64,000 bases of DNA from an uncultured Bacteroidales bacterium (lineage in GTDB: Bacteria > Bacteroidota > Bacteroidia > Bacteroidales > Bacteroidaceae), in NCBI GenBank assembly GCA_902800305.1, contig CADCDP010000001.1, positions 62,001-126,000 of the forward strand, read 5' to 3'. Positions 48,001 through 57,600 of this stretch are shown one piece after another; positions within the stretch are counted from its first letter, which is position 1, and each line of letters begins with the position of its first letter. A program made the position numbers and the translations under genes. A model generated the notes under the pieces. The model saw nothing but the letters and a program-made list of their open reading frames with translations. It made no database searches and was not told the DNA's origin.

Positions 48001-48134
48001 ACACCAGTGGTCTGACTATCGCCAACTTCACCATCCAGCCGGGTGAGACCATCGAGACTCCTGTGCCAATGTCTGGCGTCTATATCCTCCGTGCAGCCAA
48101 AGGCAGGTACAACAAGAAGGTATCAGTAAAGTAA
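36021..48134 (+). CDS. Giant secreted adhesin-like protein, 4037 aa, with YGGG repeats
   Basis: Start TTG at 36021 (MKAKYHILILMMLLNAVMAQAQ, a signal peptide; no ATG upstream of it in frame). Residues about 25-1950 carry more than 30 copies of a (V/I)(Y/F)GG(G/N/S) turn between Thr/Val-rich strands, suggesting a long beta-solenoid stalk. Residues about 1960-3090 change to degenerate modules with (L/I)S-x-x-ER-x-YF and acidic ExY(x)xL motifs. Around 3190-3260 comes a GLUG-like segment (HGDGYTISGL, VYNLGVTGSFTG). The last 80 residues (ETDVYIVNTSGLTIANF, then SGVYILRAAKGRYNKKVSVK) look like a type IX C-terminal domain. Predicted surface-exposed, attached to or co-assembled with the fimbriae encoded upstream. 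No enzymatic motif seen. Confidence 0.82.
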   Translation: MKAKYHILILMMLLNAVMAQAQISIGGNVYGGGNAGKTGRSTSVTVHAGDINAVFGGARMANVDGSAFVHIDGEHASNYIVVNKVYGGNDIAGTIGSSTTIPTKLTEVGTEKGKNNIDNTWNAFVRISTKTTTTGTGDEAITTEAADAQKIYIGQLFGGGNGDYYYYNNDDTHEIYESEQAYKDHEAPIATNTTAFISPDLGKTYLEILGGSIVYAYGGGNNATITNRTVIALKNPSKVVTSIVDATNPNADDTGELLTNARFEDKMGINTTFSYPNSDAFQIGRLFGGNNKADMAIRPRWNLQEGKVRNLYGGGNEGRMTSPEGLLLQVEGAGMVVDNVYGGCRKADVIPLYENGTAVPYPLVQLPKADNPNHIPDGYAARVRVLAGHVNNVYGGNDISGNVYAGNTVGIMTHIYGDVYGGGNGSYAYTDNKKLKDDPRWSDLYYDPNQVLTSAEKAAITDNKLLSVTALNKVRPNAEKVSILVRGTADQPTIVDGGLYVGGNSASLREHVAGASSGDQTHIKIGSHVIIDNVFLGNNGENMIKYNEAEDPVSLRGEGVLRTFKRTDIASDGSRFNSMDLTDKDVFAKYMEGCAMKVKSTVVFESQANRDAVDYIPYSTHFGSFYCGGNVGSMITDGMSTINFNYPVIIYDKLVGGCNNAVVLASGYNARYEGGVIGDPDPAEVGKIGNKLTLNLSGLSIEPRRWRDENDKSHVNDLIWNVVDKDGNPVNPEDVPSIPSDGKSVAEDLERRLVGGNIYGGCCTSGVVNGNVIINVNATLMDRDKLFDEVEAVGEGLYGDDVLDHDTQRYTIKTRQSGVILDEQGMDVLGSALCLFGGGKGRETEIWGSTTVNLNKGFVFQVFGGSEEGIIGKAVTTGGTYTFKGKSFKQDDKYSCTINLRSPSDANAEAEFIYGGGFLGPVCGNTILNLGKGRVFNTFAGACNADILGHTETYMGRQVKDDGTLGEGFPYIEDYIYGGNDLGGRILGTADFTSRVRDAVASKIHNAYAPKNVSAYVEYQQGHALGIFGGCYGTYDYTDPEYKDFFYTTGSEGQTSANLGTARPGYTKPRMDKAFVNFRPLNDDRLKVNEDNVIGEIYGAGQGSPGDGDRDIMQQGSYILVDIPDDMTNFDKDHGNLQVWGAGAWSGLGMREYVDPATRNQAKLDGVSAIIDLPRGQLSAVYGGSYKEGFTRRTVVNVPTGSTVKLNSIFGGAYGIDNEEICDVYEGNVNWNSVNALVGNLYGGNNNARRTLYGRVNVNAPVWSDKTTGYMATVYGAGYGENTWSQYTEVNLNKGSHVYMVYGGGHNGRVSNVATTKVDYGDEDLAGLKIADPYENDAYVENGLNNPLAKARHDGKKYNTNVIINKGAIVGSYALGSTPGFVVTGGYAYGGGMGSPDKSRSGDVNGTTYIALLGGTVEKDLVAAGSVGSVFDRYGGLTDDFGQPFVASATAYLGGGVVRNVFGGGYMGSVGKHKTTGQLKNKDGDPVTDKDGNPVIGEIDADISASTEGDIPAEAYVIIGIREDQTSEDRAAALNYAKSESADNDDTYGFYNGIPAVQRNVYGGGEGEDKAGGRGGAVFGRTNVILNNGRIGYDWLNGNFVEKLNDETWIAENPNDSIGRLRDYGNIFGGGYSDRSNVDETNVVMYGGILRGSLHGGAELAAIGRGSTRESGVANHKRDFQAIYKAGKTHVEMYNGHVKRNIFGGGKGYNVLGFGGKNELYTDGYVFGQTEVYIHGGEVGTEEGLASNNGNVFGGGDVGYVYSKGYSNPNSRKTGTGSPNHYYYYYNDGTGDKLTEDCKVVVSPYLQVKPGESITYNDKTYNAYDYVPTEYLNTLPKKNPTTKHFDGDWLKLYTGVNNGVEGETEDTEERGIHIRNAVFAGGNVSSNNDKTYANATTVFGNTTAALLDVYHRDFITVGTEHIGGIYGGGNLSVVDGYRELNITNYGTDYYGLDSQITLDEYKSLSNRERAYFQLQYICSVDEVKFGDITYVKDQILKEDEYLKLLEKYPLAKNAFTPYGFCSIYAGRLLNTIQRADFCGVFGSRMVLQGAKDRVADVGEDIDYTINRIGEVSLNQQRSIISEDLALNDNPAHGEDYKDIDNALHGNYFGIYSVVNYMGNLTSDVHFGDFYRGTDGKVDVNQTYYGYKKAQPTSSKRNYGSSYNQVALASGVFLELTTENSTSDHKDYGYVTGVIELDLINVKRDEVGGGFVYAKNEHRIPRRYPQKENVVLSEYNKKIGNEAITYKQFRYYSNQEGPWPEQDAENVGDESDDDLYKYVVYETSGNFIHPKKRIVDDCYPINNAYIEGHTPYSEAHYWYVKGDVYIYDQKVSAYTGSANAYSKEVHLPLTITAASHGRLQLLNVKPNLYAYYMPTEETGVDKVKIGSREDPATHEPIDKVWVNNDADSYELNDVITWWDWHQLSATERTYFVTQTYVNCITCTIDGKEYEAGTYVMDDKDFTTFKETDHTIINAAGDATTVDFVFRPSNNIGHDTGYVLTLDMNSPKVWDDYYTAIDNSSTTTTITKAAYTTLTKEDPAEQYNYREGPTFRPLETGVYGQRQYEEGAVITKETYDNSTPGSGDQATMEKAYVAFKTVTYTYNDQQKTAHPGTPIPESEYNAIDATAKASFGSALMCTSTVKLSSENYMLYGDLKTQEEIDKMKDDFAGITNDAGTITSYTSLADEIQSSMTPAYICSKAGGWGGIKLDNDKNYNAIMAWCSLSKSDRIDLEGHDRFTFNYDGLDLINDADYLKVNVNDVESPDHGRTVQAFHSPYTDLVPVEYSAVYDQEEDKTVEFIDGTPSKTFSKNADDANKRITNKQFEAVRNDQRHYTRISVKSGGETIYIATENFVYNGIPYGMGQVVEESVATLNQDEVEEVWFTNTESTAIIKYYCYEDYGSVKKGTIIDESAYAALPNHQKYFVIQGQEPTETTTLYVSRESDIYDLTKKKVITVVYQYTYYEDEDDGSVKLTNELHVVNIHLELESGVPQIGQLNPPSIVLPGDAVGLRAPDVKPGLYEILTNGWELYDNYDSAVKHQNGTSFVNNSTPVYWYQNQKAYVAFYSKTYMGYTYSNPVPVSVANYHDLDAVMQDKEHHMYVDHPAVERDSKIYIDSRYCKSDATKSELDLLKDFFDLSVLNTTPAAGSALEGHALLNSRVSGANNLEFFLRSNVSPKAYITWNSIGGGTNDPCFAGTLHGDGYTISGLSSSLFEKLCGDVYNLGVTGSFTGAGVAETGEGYVENCWVKTTGTPVKGEGHYAVFGNPTRDTNPDTNPRGPIQVENCYYPESNDYQTPPTGDGYKHGRPTQMPDKDFYNGEVAYNLNGFYLKKRYYDHEVPGGDDAKEYLYLKSESNTTLPTDMSTAMYPATYAVYQPGVKVPEGEQKPWLGYVENRFYDGDYRYANGEIPTTVDIRVRTVTTGEGDEAVTTTHFTPIWPDDYLFFGQALTYGHVGNREHQETPSRINKSQERILTTADGNRVYRAPAYFRSKDVGVAHFNPYAIFAQTKKDEPTVIVYKDMTAIDFSGGKANDVHNQYKYGWSNDNKHFFYPLLDDDGLTLFQNMDLTRNLLVYTGAAGGTGEGETPTASQKTANVVGTYLHDEAYEESNSTYHTVAPWDSESDAVRGHWVQKMGEDNYVASLDHLLVDLYDFNAPIAYSFADGKRMWYQRKPDNYVGMKKDDGTFTDSRSGWEGVSLPFKADIVTTNKKGEITHFYSGSKESANGTQTKVGHEYWLRELKEGGKPSTSDANVYEAIFSYPDAKTSDGDKNYTNTFLWDYYYSLNNRDDLNRDDYQQGDDNGKYYSEARTHKDYPRLAAATPYIMGFPGERYYEFDLSGNFKAETTYSPNPEQLGAQTITFASAMGANIGVSDDEIAGVTTDGYTFMPTYLNNPAIASDNNLYMLSATGSSYDKTADVSAVSINAFRPYFVAKTAGQGAKKRVAERIVFSMNEETSFTFEDNDPSKEEADGELRFYTKKHLVGVESSLNKETDVYIVNTSGLTIANFTIQPGETIETPVPMSGVYILRAAKGRYNKKVSVK

Positions 48135-48137
48135 GAT

Positions 48138-51100
48138 ATGATAAGCAAGAATAATACATATTGCCATAAGTTTCTAACGGTGTTGCATCGCCTTACCCAC
48201 TTCATAGGGGGGCAGAGCCCGTGTGCGATGTTACGCCTCGTCGCAACTTTGCTTCTGATGATGGGCATTGGTGATGTGTGGGGACAGGTGGACGGCATTT
48301 ACTATATAGCAAATTATCATGATAAAGATCCTCACTACAGTCCTGAAACAGTGAACACCAATTACTATTTGGTGCCAGCTTATGATGGAGGAGAAGCAAA
48401 TATTGATATTAATAGATGGGCATGGAAGGATGACGCTGCTACTCCCTTTGTGACAACTTATAAAACGAAAAGGGACAATAATTCAGTTTGGGTGATTAAA
48501 GAATCGGATACTACAGGTGATTATTACCTCATACATCTCCTCACAGGTAAGTATATGACACTCAATGACGGTGTGGGAACAAATAGTAATCGTCGCACCT
48601 TTCACATGGAAGAAACCTCAAACTTGGGTAATGATCATTTGTTTAATTTTACTTCTTATTCTGACGCTCTAACATATTATAGCATCAAACCTAAAACCCT
48701 CTCTTCTGGACATCGCTTTGTAAACCCCTCAAAAGCCAATCAGGACAAATATTATGGAACAGGAACTGAGGAGGGTGGTTTTTATGTTGCTGGACTCATA
48801 GGTTTGTACAATAAAAATGCTACACAAGATAGTGGATCGAAATGGTTTTTGGAGACGGCCTCTGTGTTGCCCGCTCCAACCATCAGCGATGTTAACCAAA
48901 CGAATAATAAGGTAACAATAACAGAGAATAATAGTTTACCAACAGGGTACAAGGTTCACTATACCTTTAGTGCCGAGGGGGAACCAGAGGATCCTACGGC
49001 AACAAGTGCAGAGATGACGAATGGAGAATATCAAGTAACTGTTGCGGGTACCCTTAAAGTGGTGGTAGAACGTTATGACATAGTGCTGACTGAAGTCGCT
49101 ACTAAGTATGTAGAGCCATACAGTTGTGCAAATCCGGTAATTACCTATTCCACTGAAACAGGTAAAGTGACGATTACTTCTGCGACTGATGGTGCAAGTA
49201 TATACTATACACTGGATGGAACAACGCCATCGGCCAGTAGTACGCTATATGGAGAGCCTTTCAGTGTGGCGGATGAAACTACCATTCAGGCTATCGCTAC
49301 TAAATCGGGCTTTGCCGATTCGGAAAAAGCATCGTCAAAATTGCTTTTGAATCCGACGATTACTCTTGCAACAACCGAATACTCATATAGTGGTTCTGCC
49401 ATAGAACCTGCAGTGAGCAGCGTGCAGGATGGTGGAAAAACCATTGGAACGGATGAATATGATGTCGGTTATGAATACAACACCGATGCAGGTACAGCAA
49501 CTGTTAACATCACTGACAAGGAAGGTGGTAACTATATCATATACGGTTCTGCAACATTCACTATCAACCCCAAGGCACTGGTCATCACGGCTGAAGCCAA
49601 GTCAAAAGCTTATGGCGATGCTGACCCTGCGTTGACATATACCTCAGAAGGACTGGTGGGTAGCGATGCCATAACAGGAGCTTTGAACCGTGAAGTTGGT
49701 GAGAATGTAGGAACATACGCCATCAATCAAAACACATTGACTGCTGGCAGTAACTATAGCATATCATACACAGGAGCAAACTTGACCATCACTCCAAAGG
49801 CGCTGACTGTCACCGCGAAGTCCAAGACTATCACTTATGGCGATGAGCCAGCCAATGATGGTGTGACTTATAGCGGCTTTGTGGGCGAAGAAAATGCAAG
49901 TAATCTCATTGGCACCATCACCTACGCCTGTAATTATGAAAAATATGGTGATGTGGGTAATTACACCATCACTCCTAGTGGATTGACGAGTAATAACTAT
50001 GATATTACCTATAATAACGGTACGTTGATTGTCAACCCGAAGGAGGTGAGTCTCACTTGGAGTGAAACCACATCATTCCCCTATGACGGCACCTGCCATT
50101 GTCCTACTGCTACAGCGACAGGAATGGTGAATGGCGATGAAATCGGTGTTACAGTAAAAGGTGGGCAGACCAATGCAGGCAACCATACCGCTACAGCGTC
50201 TTCACTTATGGGTGATAAGGCCAACAACTACAAATTGCCTGATGCTAATACACGGGAGTTTTCCATCACTAAAGTTGGATTGACGGTTACTGCCAATGAT
50301 AACACCATCACTTATGGTAATGCTCCAGTTGGTAATGGTGTAACTTGTGAAGGTTTTGTGAATAGTGAGACAGCAAGTGTGCTTGGCGGTACACTTGACT
50401 ACGATTACAGCTATACACAGTATAGTGATGTGGGTAACACCTATACCATTACGCCAAAAGGTCTGACAAGTAACAACTACGACATCTCTTTCGTTGCAGG
50501 AACCTTGACCGTTGCTCAGAAGGAAGTGGGCATCACTTGGGGTGAAACGACATCTTTCGTTTATGACGGGTCTGCTCATGCTCCCACTGCTACTGCTACA
50601 GGTTTGGTAAATAGTGATGCTGTTACTGTCGTTGTAACAGGCGCTCAAATCAATGTAGGAGGGTATACAGCTACAGTGTCTTCACTTACAGGTGATAAGG
50701 CTGGCAACTACATATTACTTGATGCTAATACGCAGTCATTTACCATTTCACCCAAAAGTATAGGTGAAGGCACTCTTGCTGAAGGATACACTCTCGACTT
50801 TGGTGAGGGTAACACCATTCTTCTAAAGGATGATATTATTGGTAATGCACTAATGGTTTCCGCAGATTATAGTGTCAGCGATGATCGGGATGCCAGTGCA
50901 AAATACTCCGAAAGAACTGTCACAGGCATTGGTAACTATACGGGTTCTTTTGATGTTAGGAATGTTGTTGTTTCCCTCACCACTGATACCGACCAAGAAG
51001 AGTGGTCTGCTACCTTCGCAGCAGAGAAAGCGGATGAATCGGATATAGGACATGCTTTACCAGAAGGTATTAGTGCTTTTATCATTTCAGGAATTCAAGG

Positions 51101-51614
51101 AGAATGGGTCATACCAGAGCCTCTGAACTATATACCAGAAGGTGTACCAGTATTGCTGGTTGCACATAAACAAATCAACGGATTTGTGGTGACGAGAGCC
51201 GAAAGTGGAGATGTAATTCCGATTCCAATCACTGACGTCCAGAAAACGAAAAATATGTTGGAGGAAGTGACGGAGGATACCCCTGGCTATGACTCCGGAT
51301 CAGAATCTGTTCATTTCGAGACAAAACAAATATACGTACTCTATAAGAACGAGTTTGTTTTCAACAAGGCTGGAAACATGAAAATAGGTAAGGTCTATCT
51401 CAACCCGAACCATACCGCTCCATCCCCAGGGTCTGCACCAGCTCGTCTGAAAATTGCATGGAATCATACGACTGGTATTCAGATTATTAAGGATGAAAGT
51501 GTAGTGAAAATGCAGGATGATATTTGGTACACCATCGATGGCCGCCGTCTGAGTGGTAAGCCAAACGCAAAGGGACTATATATCGTTGATGGGAAAAAGA
51601 TAGTAATAAAGTGA
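48138..51614 (+). CDS. Secreted MBG-domain repeat protein with type IX sorting domain
   Basis: 1158 aa. The hydrophobic signal (MLRLVATLLLMMGIGDVWG) begins only at residue 31; an in-frame ATG exists there (48228), so either a long n-region or that later start is used. Residues ~55-245 look like a beta-trefoil-type module; ~330-400 a chitobiase C-terminal/FN3-like module (ASIYYTLDGTTPSA); ~410-875 a row of MBG-type domains (AYGDADPALTYT, ITYGDEPANDGVTYSGF, repeated TSNNYDI). The end WYTIDGRRLSGKPNAKGLYI with KKIVIK is a textbook Prevotella-type sorting tail (about 1129-1158). It starts 3 bp after the giant gene. Likely an adhesin on the same surface structure. Confidence 0.83.
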   Translation: MISKNNTYCHKFLTVLHRLTHFIGGQSPCAMLRLVATLLLMMGIGDVWGQVDGIYYIANYHDKDPHYSPETVNTNYYLVPAYDGGEANIDINRWAWKDDAATPFVTTYKTKRDNNSVWVIKESDTTGDYYLIHLLTGKYMTLNDGVGTNSNRRTFHMEETSNLGNDHLFNFTSYSDALTYYSIKPKTLSSGHRFVNPSKANQDKYYGTGTEEGGFYVAGLIGLYNKNATQDSGSKWFLETASVLPAPTISDVNQTNNKVTITENNSLPTGYKVHYTFSAEGEPEDPTATSAEMTNGEYQVTVAGTLKVVVERYDIVLTEVATKYVEPYSCANPVITYSTETGKVTITSATDGASIYYTLDGTTPSASSTLYGEPFSVADETTIQAIATKSGFADSEKASSKLLLNPTITLATTEYSYSGSAIEPAVSSVQDGGKTIGTDEYDVGYEYNTDAGTATVNITDKEGGNYIIYGSATFTINPKALVITAEAKSKAYGDADPALTYTSEGLVGSDAITGALNREVGENVGTYAINQNTLTAGSNYSISYTGANLTITPKALTVTAKSKTITYGDEPANDGVTYSGFVGEENASNLIGTITYACNYEKYGDVGNYTITPSGLTSNNYDITYNNGTLIVNPKEVSLTWSETTSFPYDGTCHCPTATATGMVNGDEIGVTVKGGQTNAGNHTATASSLMGDKANNYKLPDANTREFSITKVGLTVTANDNTITYGNAPVGNGVTCEGFVNSETASVLGGTLDYDYSYTQYSDVGNTYTITPKGLTSNNYDISFVAGTLTVAQKEVGITWGETTSFVYDGSAHAPTATATGLVNSDAVTVVVTGAQINVGGYTATVSSLTGDKAGNYILLDANTQSFTISPKSIGEGTLAEGYTLDFGEGNTILLKDDIIGNALMVSADYSVSDDRDASAKYSERTVTGIGNYTGSFDVRNVVVSLTTDTDQEEWSATFAAEKADESDIGHALPEGISAFIISGIQGEWVIPEPLNYIPEGVPVLLVAHKQINGFVVTRAESGDVIPIPITDVQKTKNMLEEVTEDTPGYDSGSESVHFETKQIYVLYKNEFVFNKAGNMKIGKVYLNPNHTAPSPGSAPARLKIAWNHTTGIQIIKDESVVKMQDDIWYTIDGRRLSGKPNAKGLYIVDGKKIVIK

Positions 51615-51639
51615 AACCGTAGGTAAGAAGATAATATAT

Positions 51640-54600
51640 ATGAAGAACTACATACGTATTCTGATCATAATGGTGGCCCTAATGTGGGGCGCAGTGAGTG
51701 GGACATGGGCTCAACTTGGTGTTAGCGATGTGGAGATAGACGTGAAACCAGGTGCTTCAGCGGGGACTGCTACTGCCAGTGTCAATGCAGAAACACGGGA
51801 GGTTACCCTTACCGTAACTCCTGCTTCTGGTTATTACATCAAGGCATCGGACATCATCGTAGAGAAACTGATTGATCCAGGAAAAGCCAATACTCCGAAA
51901 CGACGTACACCGGCAATTACTGATGTTATTACGGGAAAGATGTATTCTGGTTCAGAACGAACGGATGAAGATATAATCAGCAGTGTTGAATATCCCAATT
52001 CTGCCCAGTATGTCTTCACTGTTCCTGCTGATTATGACGGTGCTTATGTTACGGCAACCTTTCATCTACTGACAGAGGACAATATCATCAGAATTACTGC
52101 CAGCACCAACTTGGGCAATTCTCCCGACATGACCAAACATTACATCCTGGTAGAGGATGTCAGTGCTACCGTGGTGGAGAATCTTTATTCTACGACAGCA
52201 TTTACGGGCACTTTTGAAGGCGAAGCCCAGGCAGATGGTAGCTTCCCAAAGATTACAGGTCTCCAGCATGCTCTCTTCCAAACAGTCAATGGCGGTACGG
52301 TGAAGAACATCGTGCTGGATAATGTATCGATTGGTGGTAGCACTACTATTACAGGAGATACTAAAACTGCAACAGGAGCCATTGCCAATATTGCAACGGG
52401 TTCATCGCGTATATATAATTGTGGAGTACAAGCGACGACAAGCACAGTGAAAACAGATGAGGATGGCTATACCCATATTGACGTGTGCAGCAGTAAAGTT
52501 GGCGCCAATAGTGATTATGTGGGAGGTATTGTAGGCTTCCTAGATGGAACATCTCGTGTTATCAACTGCTATAGCTATGCCAATATTACTGGTGGTACCA
52601 ATGTGGGTGGTATCGTGGGTTATAATAACGTAGCTACCACAGCCAGCAACCTCCAGACCATGGTGATGAACTGTATGTTCTATGGAGATATCACGGGTGG
52701 AACAAATAAAGCGCCTATATATAATGGTCTGATAATTTCTAATGTTGGAAACACTGGCGTAGGCAATTACAACTACTTCAATGGTGAAGCTTCTTATGTG
52801 GTGAATCAGGACATACAGACATCTAACTGTGCTCTGATGGCAGAGATACGCTTTTTGCAACGCTTTGAGTTCTTCCGTCATTTGCAGAACAGCCATCGTA
52901 AACTTGCTGCTTGGTGGGCCACGGGAAATTACTCTGATAAGGACGAGATGGCTAAGTGGGTATTATTACCTTCACAGATAGGTTCATCTATTCCTTACCC
53001 TGTGCTGAAGGCTCCAGGTTATTACCCTTCGGTTGTGAATATTGATGCGAAAAATGCAACTCATGCTACAGAACGTAACAAGGGTGGTAAAATGGGGACA
53101 TTGTCTGTAAATATACAAATGGGTAGCGGTGGAGCTGTTTTCGGTGCTCCTACCGGCGCCACCATTACTAAGCCGTACCTAACACTCAATATCACAGATA
53201 AGGATTTCGATCATTTCAACTTCAATTACTATAAGGTTCAGTTGCCTTATTATAATGATGTAGGTACCAAGAACTATACTGGCAACCGCGTAGTAACGGG
53301 TTGGAAGATCGTGAGCATCACGGGTGGCACTCCTGGTACATATACAGAAAGTGACAGCTGGGGTGGCTATAACTTTGCCGACCGTAACTGCACCAACAAG
53401 GATTTGTACTCCACCAGTCATCGTGTATTCAACCAAGGTGCTTACTGGGATGTACCAGAAGGCGTAACTGCTATCACTATTGAGCCTTACTGGGCTAAAG
53501 CTGCGTATTTGGCTGATGAAAATGCCGATATGGTATACAATACAGACATGAGCACATCCTACAAAGTTCCTGATGTTGGTGGTGGTAAAATATATAATAA
53601 TGGTAGTAGTTATTCAATAGTGGGTAATAGTCAAAAAGTCTATACATCCTTAGGAAATGCGGTTAATAATGGTCTTTCTTGTGATGACACATATACGGTT
53701 AATGACTATGCAGTGGTATTGGTTGGTAATTATCATCATGTTGTTAGTACTAATAATGGGTCTGTCAGTGCAAGTCATCCATACACTGTTACTTCGGTTG
53801 ATTTAGATGGTGATGATGAACCTGACTATTCTCTTACAATGCGTAATAATGGACGAAATCCATGGCATCCTGTTAAATGGGATTTTATAAATATTCCAGG
53901 TTTGGGTATGGCACAGAAATCTACAGGTACTAGTGCCGAAGGTTCTTATAATTTAGGTATCGTAGTTCCTACAAATTGGTTTGAAACAACTAACACCGCG
54001 CTGTTCCGAGTTACTCAGTTTGAATACGAAAGGAGTCAGAATCATACTACTCCAGCCCCATATATCTTGCAGGGTGGTGTAATGGAGCAATGGGTGACAG
54101 GACAGCAAAATGCATCTCCTAATAATATTACATATTTCCTTGTGGGGGGCAACGTATGGTTCAAGGAATTCCATAGAGGAGTGCATCAAGATAATACGGC
54201 ATCTTCTAATCATCCTCCAGTGTCAGTAACAGGTGGTGACTTTGATAAGTTCTATCTAACGGGTTTGTATCGTGCCGACGTAACCAGTTATGGTGATAAT
54301 GCCGAATGTTATATCAATGGTGGTCGCTTTGGTGAAGTCGCTGGTGCGGCTATGGAGGGTATAGGAAAAGCAAAAGGTGCTGATAATACTGGTAATGTTA
54401 CATGGCAGATACAGAATGCTGACATCAAAGAGTTCTATGGAGGTGGCCTCAATGCAGACAGGCCTGTGACGGGTAATATTAGCACGACAATTATTGGTGG
54501 TAAAATAGACTTGTTCTGTGGTGGCCCAAAGTTCGGTGATATGAGTACGGGTAAGACCGTTGTGACCAATGCTACAGGTTGTGAATTTGGTACTTTCTTT

Positions 54601-57600
54601 GGTGCTGGCTATGGTGGTAGTTCTTATAGCCGTCGTGCACCATCCAATATAGCCAAAATGATAAATATGCCTGGAACAACTAATGATAAAAAAACATATA
54701 ATACATGGAATGCATGGGTAACTACAGAGTATAAGCAAGAATCCGCAGGCACAAAATTCCCAGGAATTTCTACCCAGTTTAGCTATCAGTTTATTCCAAA
54801 CTCAAATAATAGTGATAATGTTGGTCGTCTATTCGTAGAACATGTATTATTCTCACTTGCTACGACCCGCGATGTAACTTCTACACTTACAAATTGCATC
54901 ATAACTGGTAACTTCTATGGTGGTGGTAGTTTGGGTAAGGTTGATGGTCCAGTCACTTCTACTTTGACGGATTGCATTATCAAGGGCAATGTATTCGGAG
55001 CAGGATACTCAGCCTCGCTTCCTACAGTAGAGGTTGACAGTATCGGTTTCAGAGTTGAACCTGTGTACTATACCGATTATGGAACATACCGTAAGGGTGT
55101 GAAGGGTAAAACCACAACATATCAGTGGCAGCATGGTAACGCAGTCGGTATTGACACAGACAAGAAGATACTCTATACAACGGAAGATCTGGATGGACTT
55201 GGCGTTGTAACAGGAAAGGCAACTTTAACCATCAATGGCACCACAACCGTTGGTGAGAGTATCTATGGTGGTGGAGAAGAATCGGCTGTTGGAGGTGATA
55301 CCCATGTTACTGTCAATAGCGGACGCATCGGTGTGGAGAACACGGGTAGGTTCGGTTATAGATGGGGTAATGTTTATGGTGGTGGAAAAGGAAAAATAAA
55401 AATAAAGAGCGATGGTAATTCTGAACTCGCTGTGGAAAACAACGATGACTTGAATGCAGGACTTGTAAGGGGTAACACCAATGTCACAATCAATGGTACG
55501 GAGACAACGACCCAAATTCTTCACAATGTCTATGGTGGCGGGGCTATTGGCTCTGTGGGAACGTTCACTCGCGGTGATGATGGAATGCCTACTGCATGTG
55601 CAGCGAATACGGGTCTGGCTACGGTAACCATTAACGGTGGCAAGATTGGTCATGACCATCAAGATACGGGTATGGTGAATGGCTCGTCGCGTGGTTGGGA
55701 AGGCGATCCGAAAGGAGAGGGTGCTTTTGCTTTCCTCGACCAGTTGGCATGGGTCAATAACACCAATGTTATTATTGGTGATCCTGATAGCGATGAAGAA
55801 GATAAAGGTCCTTCTATATGGGGTTCCGTTTTTGGTGGTGGTGAGAATGGTCATAACTTCGAAAATGGTGTGGTCACCGTTAATAAAGGAACAATAGGCG
55901 ATGAGGAAGGTACATGGGACTGCGGTAACATTTATGGTGCCGGCTGTGGTACGGACACATATACTATAGGCGAGGATCCAACAAAGCATCATAATCCCAT
56001 GGCGGGTCTTGTTCGTGGAACAACTTCGATAACTATCAATGGCGGTCATGTGTTACGCAACGTCTATGGAGGCGGTTCTATGGGTTCCGTAGGAACGTAC
56101 ACCTATGATGGAAACGGCTTGCCAACTACATGCGCAGCAGGAACTGGTAATACGACCATTAACATCAATGGTGGTACAATTGGTGCCGACGATAGTGAGT
56201 ACGGCAATGTATATGGTGGTCCTAAGGGCAATCTTAATGAAAGGGAATTTTTTGCAAGCGTTAGGGAAACGGAAGTGAATATCAATCCACATCCTACTGA
56301 TACTTCCAAGCCGGGAGCCAATGTCAAGGGCAGCGTCTTTGGTGGTGGCGAGGCTGGTATAGTCAAAGAAAAGGTTGTGGTCAACATGCTCGGAGGCACA
56401 GTCGAACGAGATGTTTATGGCGGTGGCGCTTTGGCGAACACCAATACTAATGTGAGTGACGACGCCTCTGCCAAGACTCTTAACACGACGGTCAATCTGC
56501 ATGGAGGCACTATCAACCGTAACGTCTATGGTGGCGGACTGGGTCGCCAGGCACGGGCGGGCAAGGATGCCGTTGGGACAGAAGGACAGGAAGACTACGA
56601 ACCGGCTGTCGAGCCACTTTCAGCAGTGGAAGCCAAGGTCAAGGGCGATGTGCTGGTGGAACTGAACGGTAAGAAGGTGATTGGTGAGGGAGGTACGGAA
56701 GAATGGCCCGATAACTGTGTGGTGAAGGGCGATATCTTTGGCTGTAACAATCTCAACGGCAGTCCGCAACATGCGGTCACCGTCCACATCTTTAAGACGG
56801 TGGGGTATGAAGGCCATGAAGGAACTGCAAGCGATAAGTTGGATAGCAGCAACAAGGCTGATCACAGCTACCACGTGTCTGCGGTCTATGGCGGTGGTAA
56901 TCTTGCCGCTTTTATGCCTGATGTGAAATCCGTAGTCGATACTGTTCAGGCTCGTGTCATTATTGACGGCTGTGATATGACCAGCATCCGCCAGGTCTAT
57001 GGCGGAGGTAATGCTGCTTCTGCGCCAGCCACCAACATCACCGTCAACGGCACATACGAGATAGAAGAGGTGTTTGGCGGTGGTAATGGATTGGACGATA
57101 TCACCATCAACAATGTCACGATGGCCAATCCTGGTGCCAACGTTGGTTACAAGAATTATTCTACGTATGATTCGGAGAAGAATGTATGGAATGATAACAC
57201 AGATGCTGACACCAAAGAAGAGAGACAAGCCCAAAATTCACCATACGTATATGGTACAGGCATTGCTTCTATAAACATCTATGATGGTAGGATTCACCGT
57301 GTCTTTGGCGGTTCCAACACGAAGGGCAATGTGCGTAAGACAGCTGTAACGCTGCTTGACGATATGGGCGGCTGTCATTTCTGCATCGACGAGGCATACG
57401 GTGGTGGCAAGAGTGCATCTATGGATGCCGAGGCTCAGTTGCTGATGGCTTGTATTCCTGGTCTTAACGCTGTCTATGGCGGTGCTGAGGAAGCTGACAT
57501 CAACGACAACGTGACGCTGAATATCACCAACGGCACGTTCAAGCGTGTCTTCGGCGGCAATAACTTGAGTGGAACCATTCGTGGCTCTATCACCGTGAAT

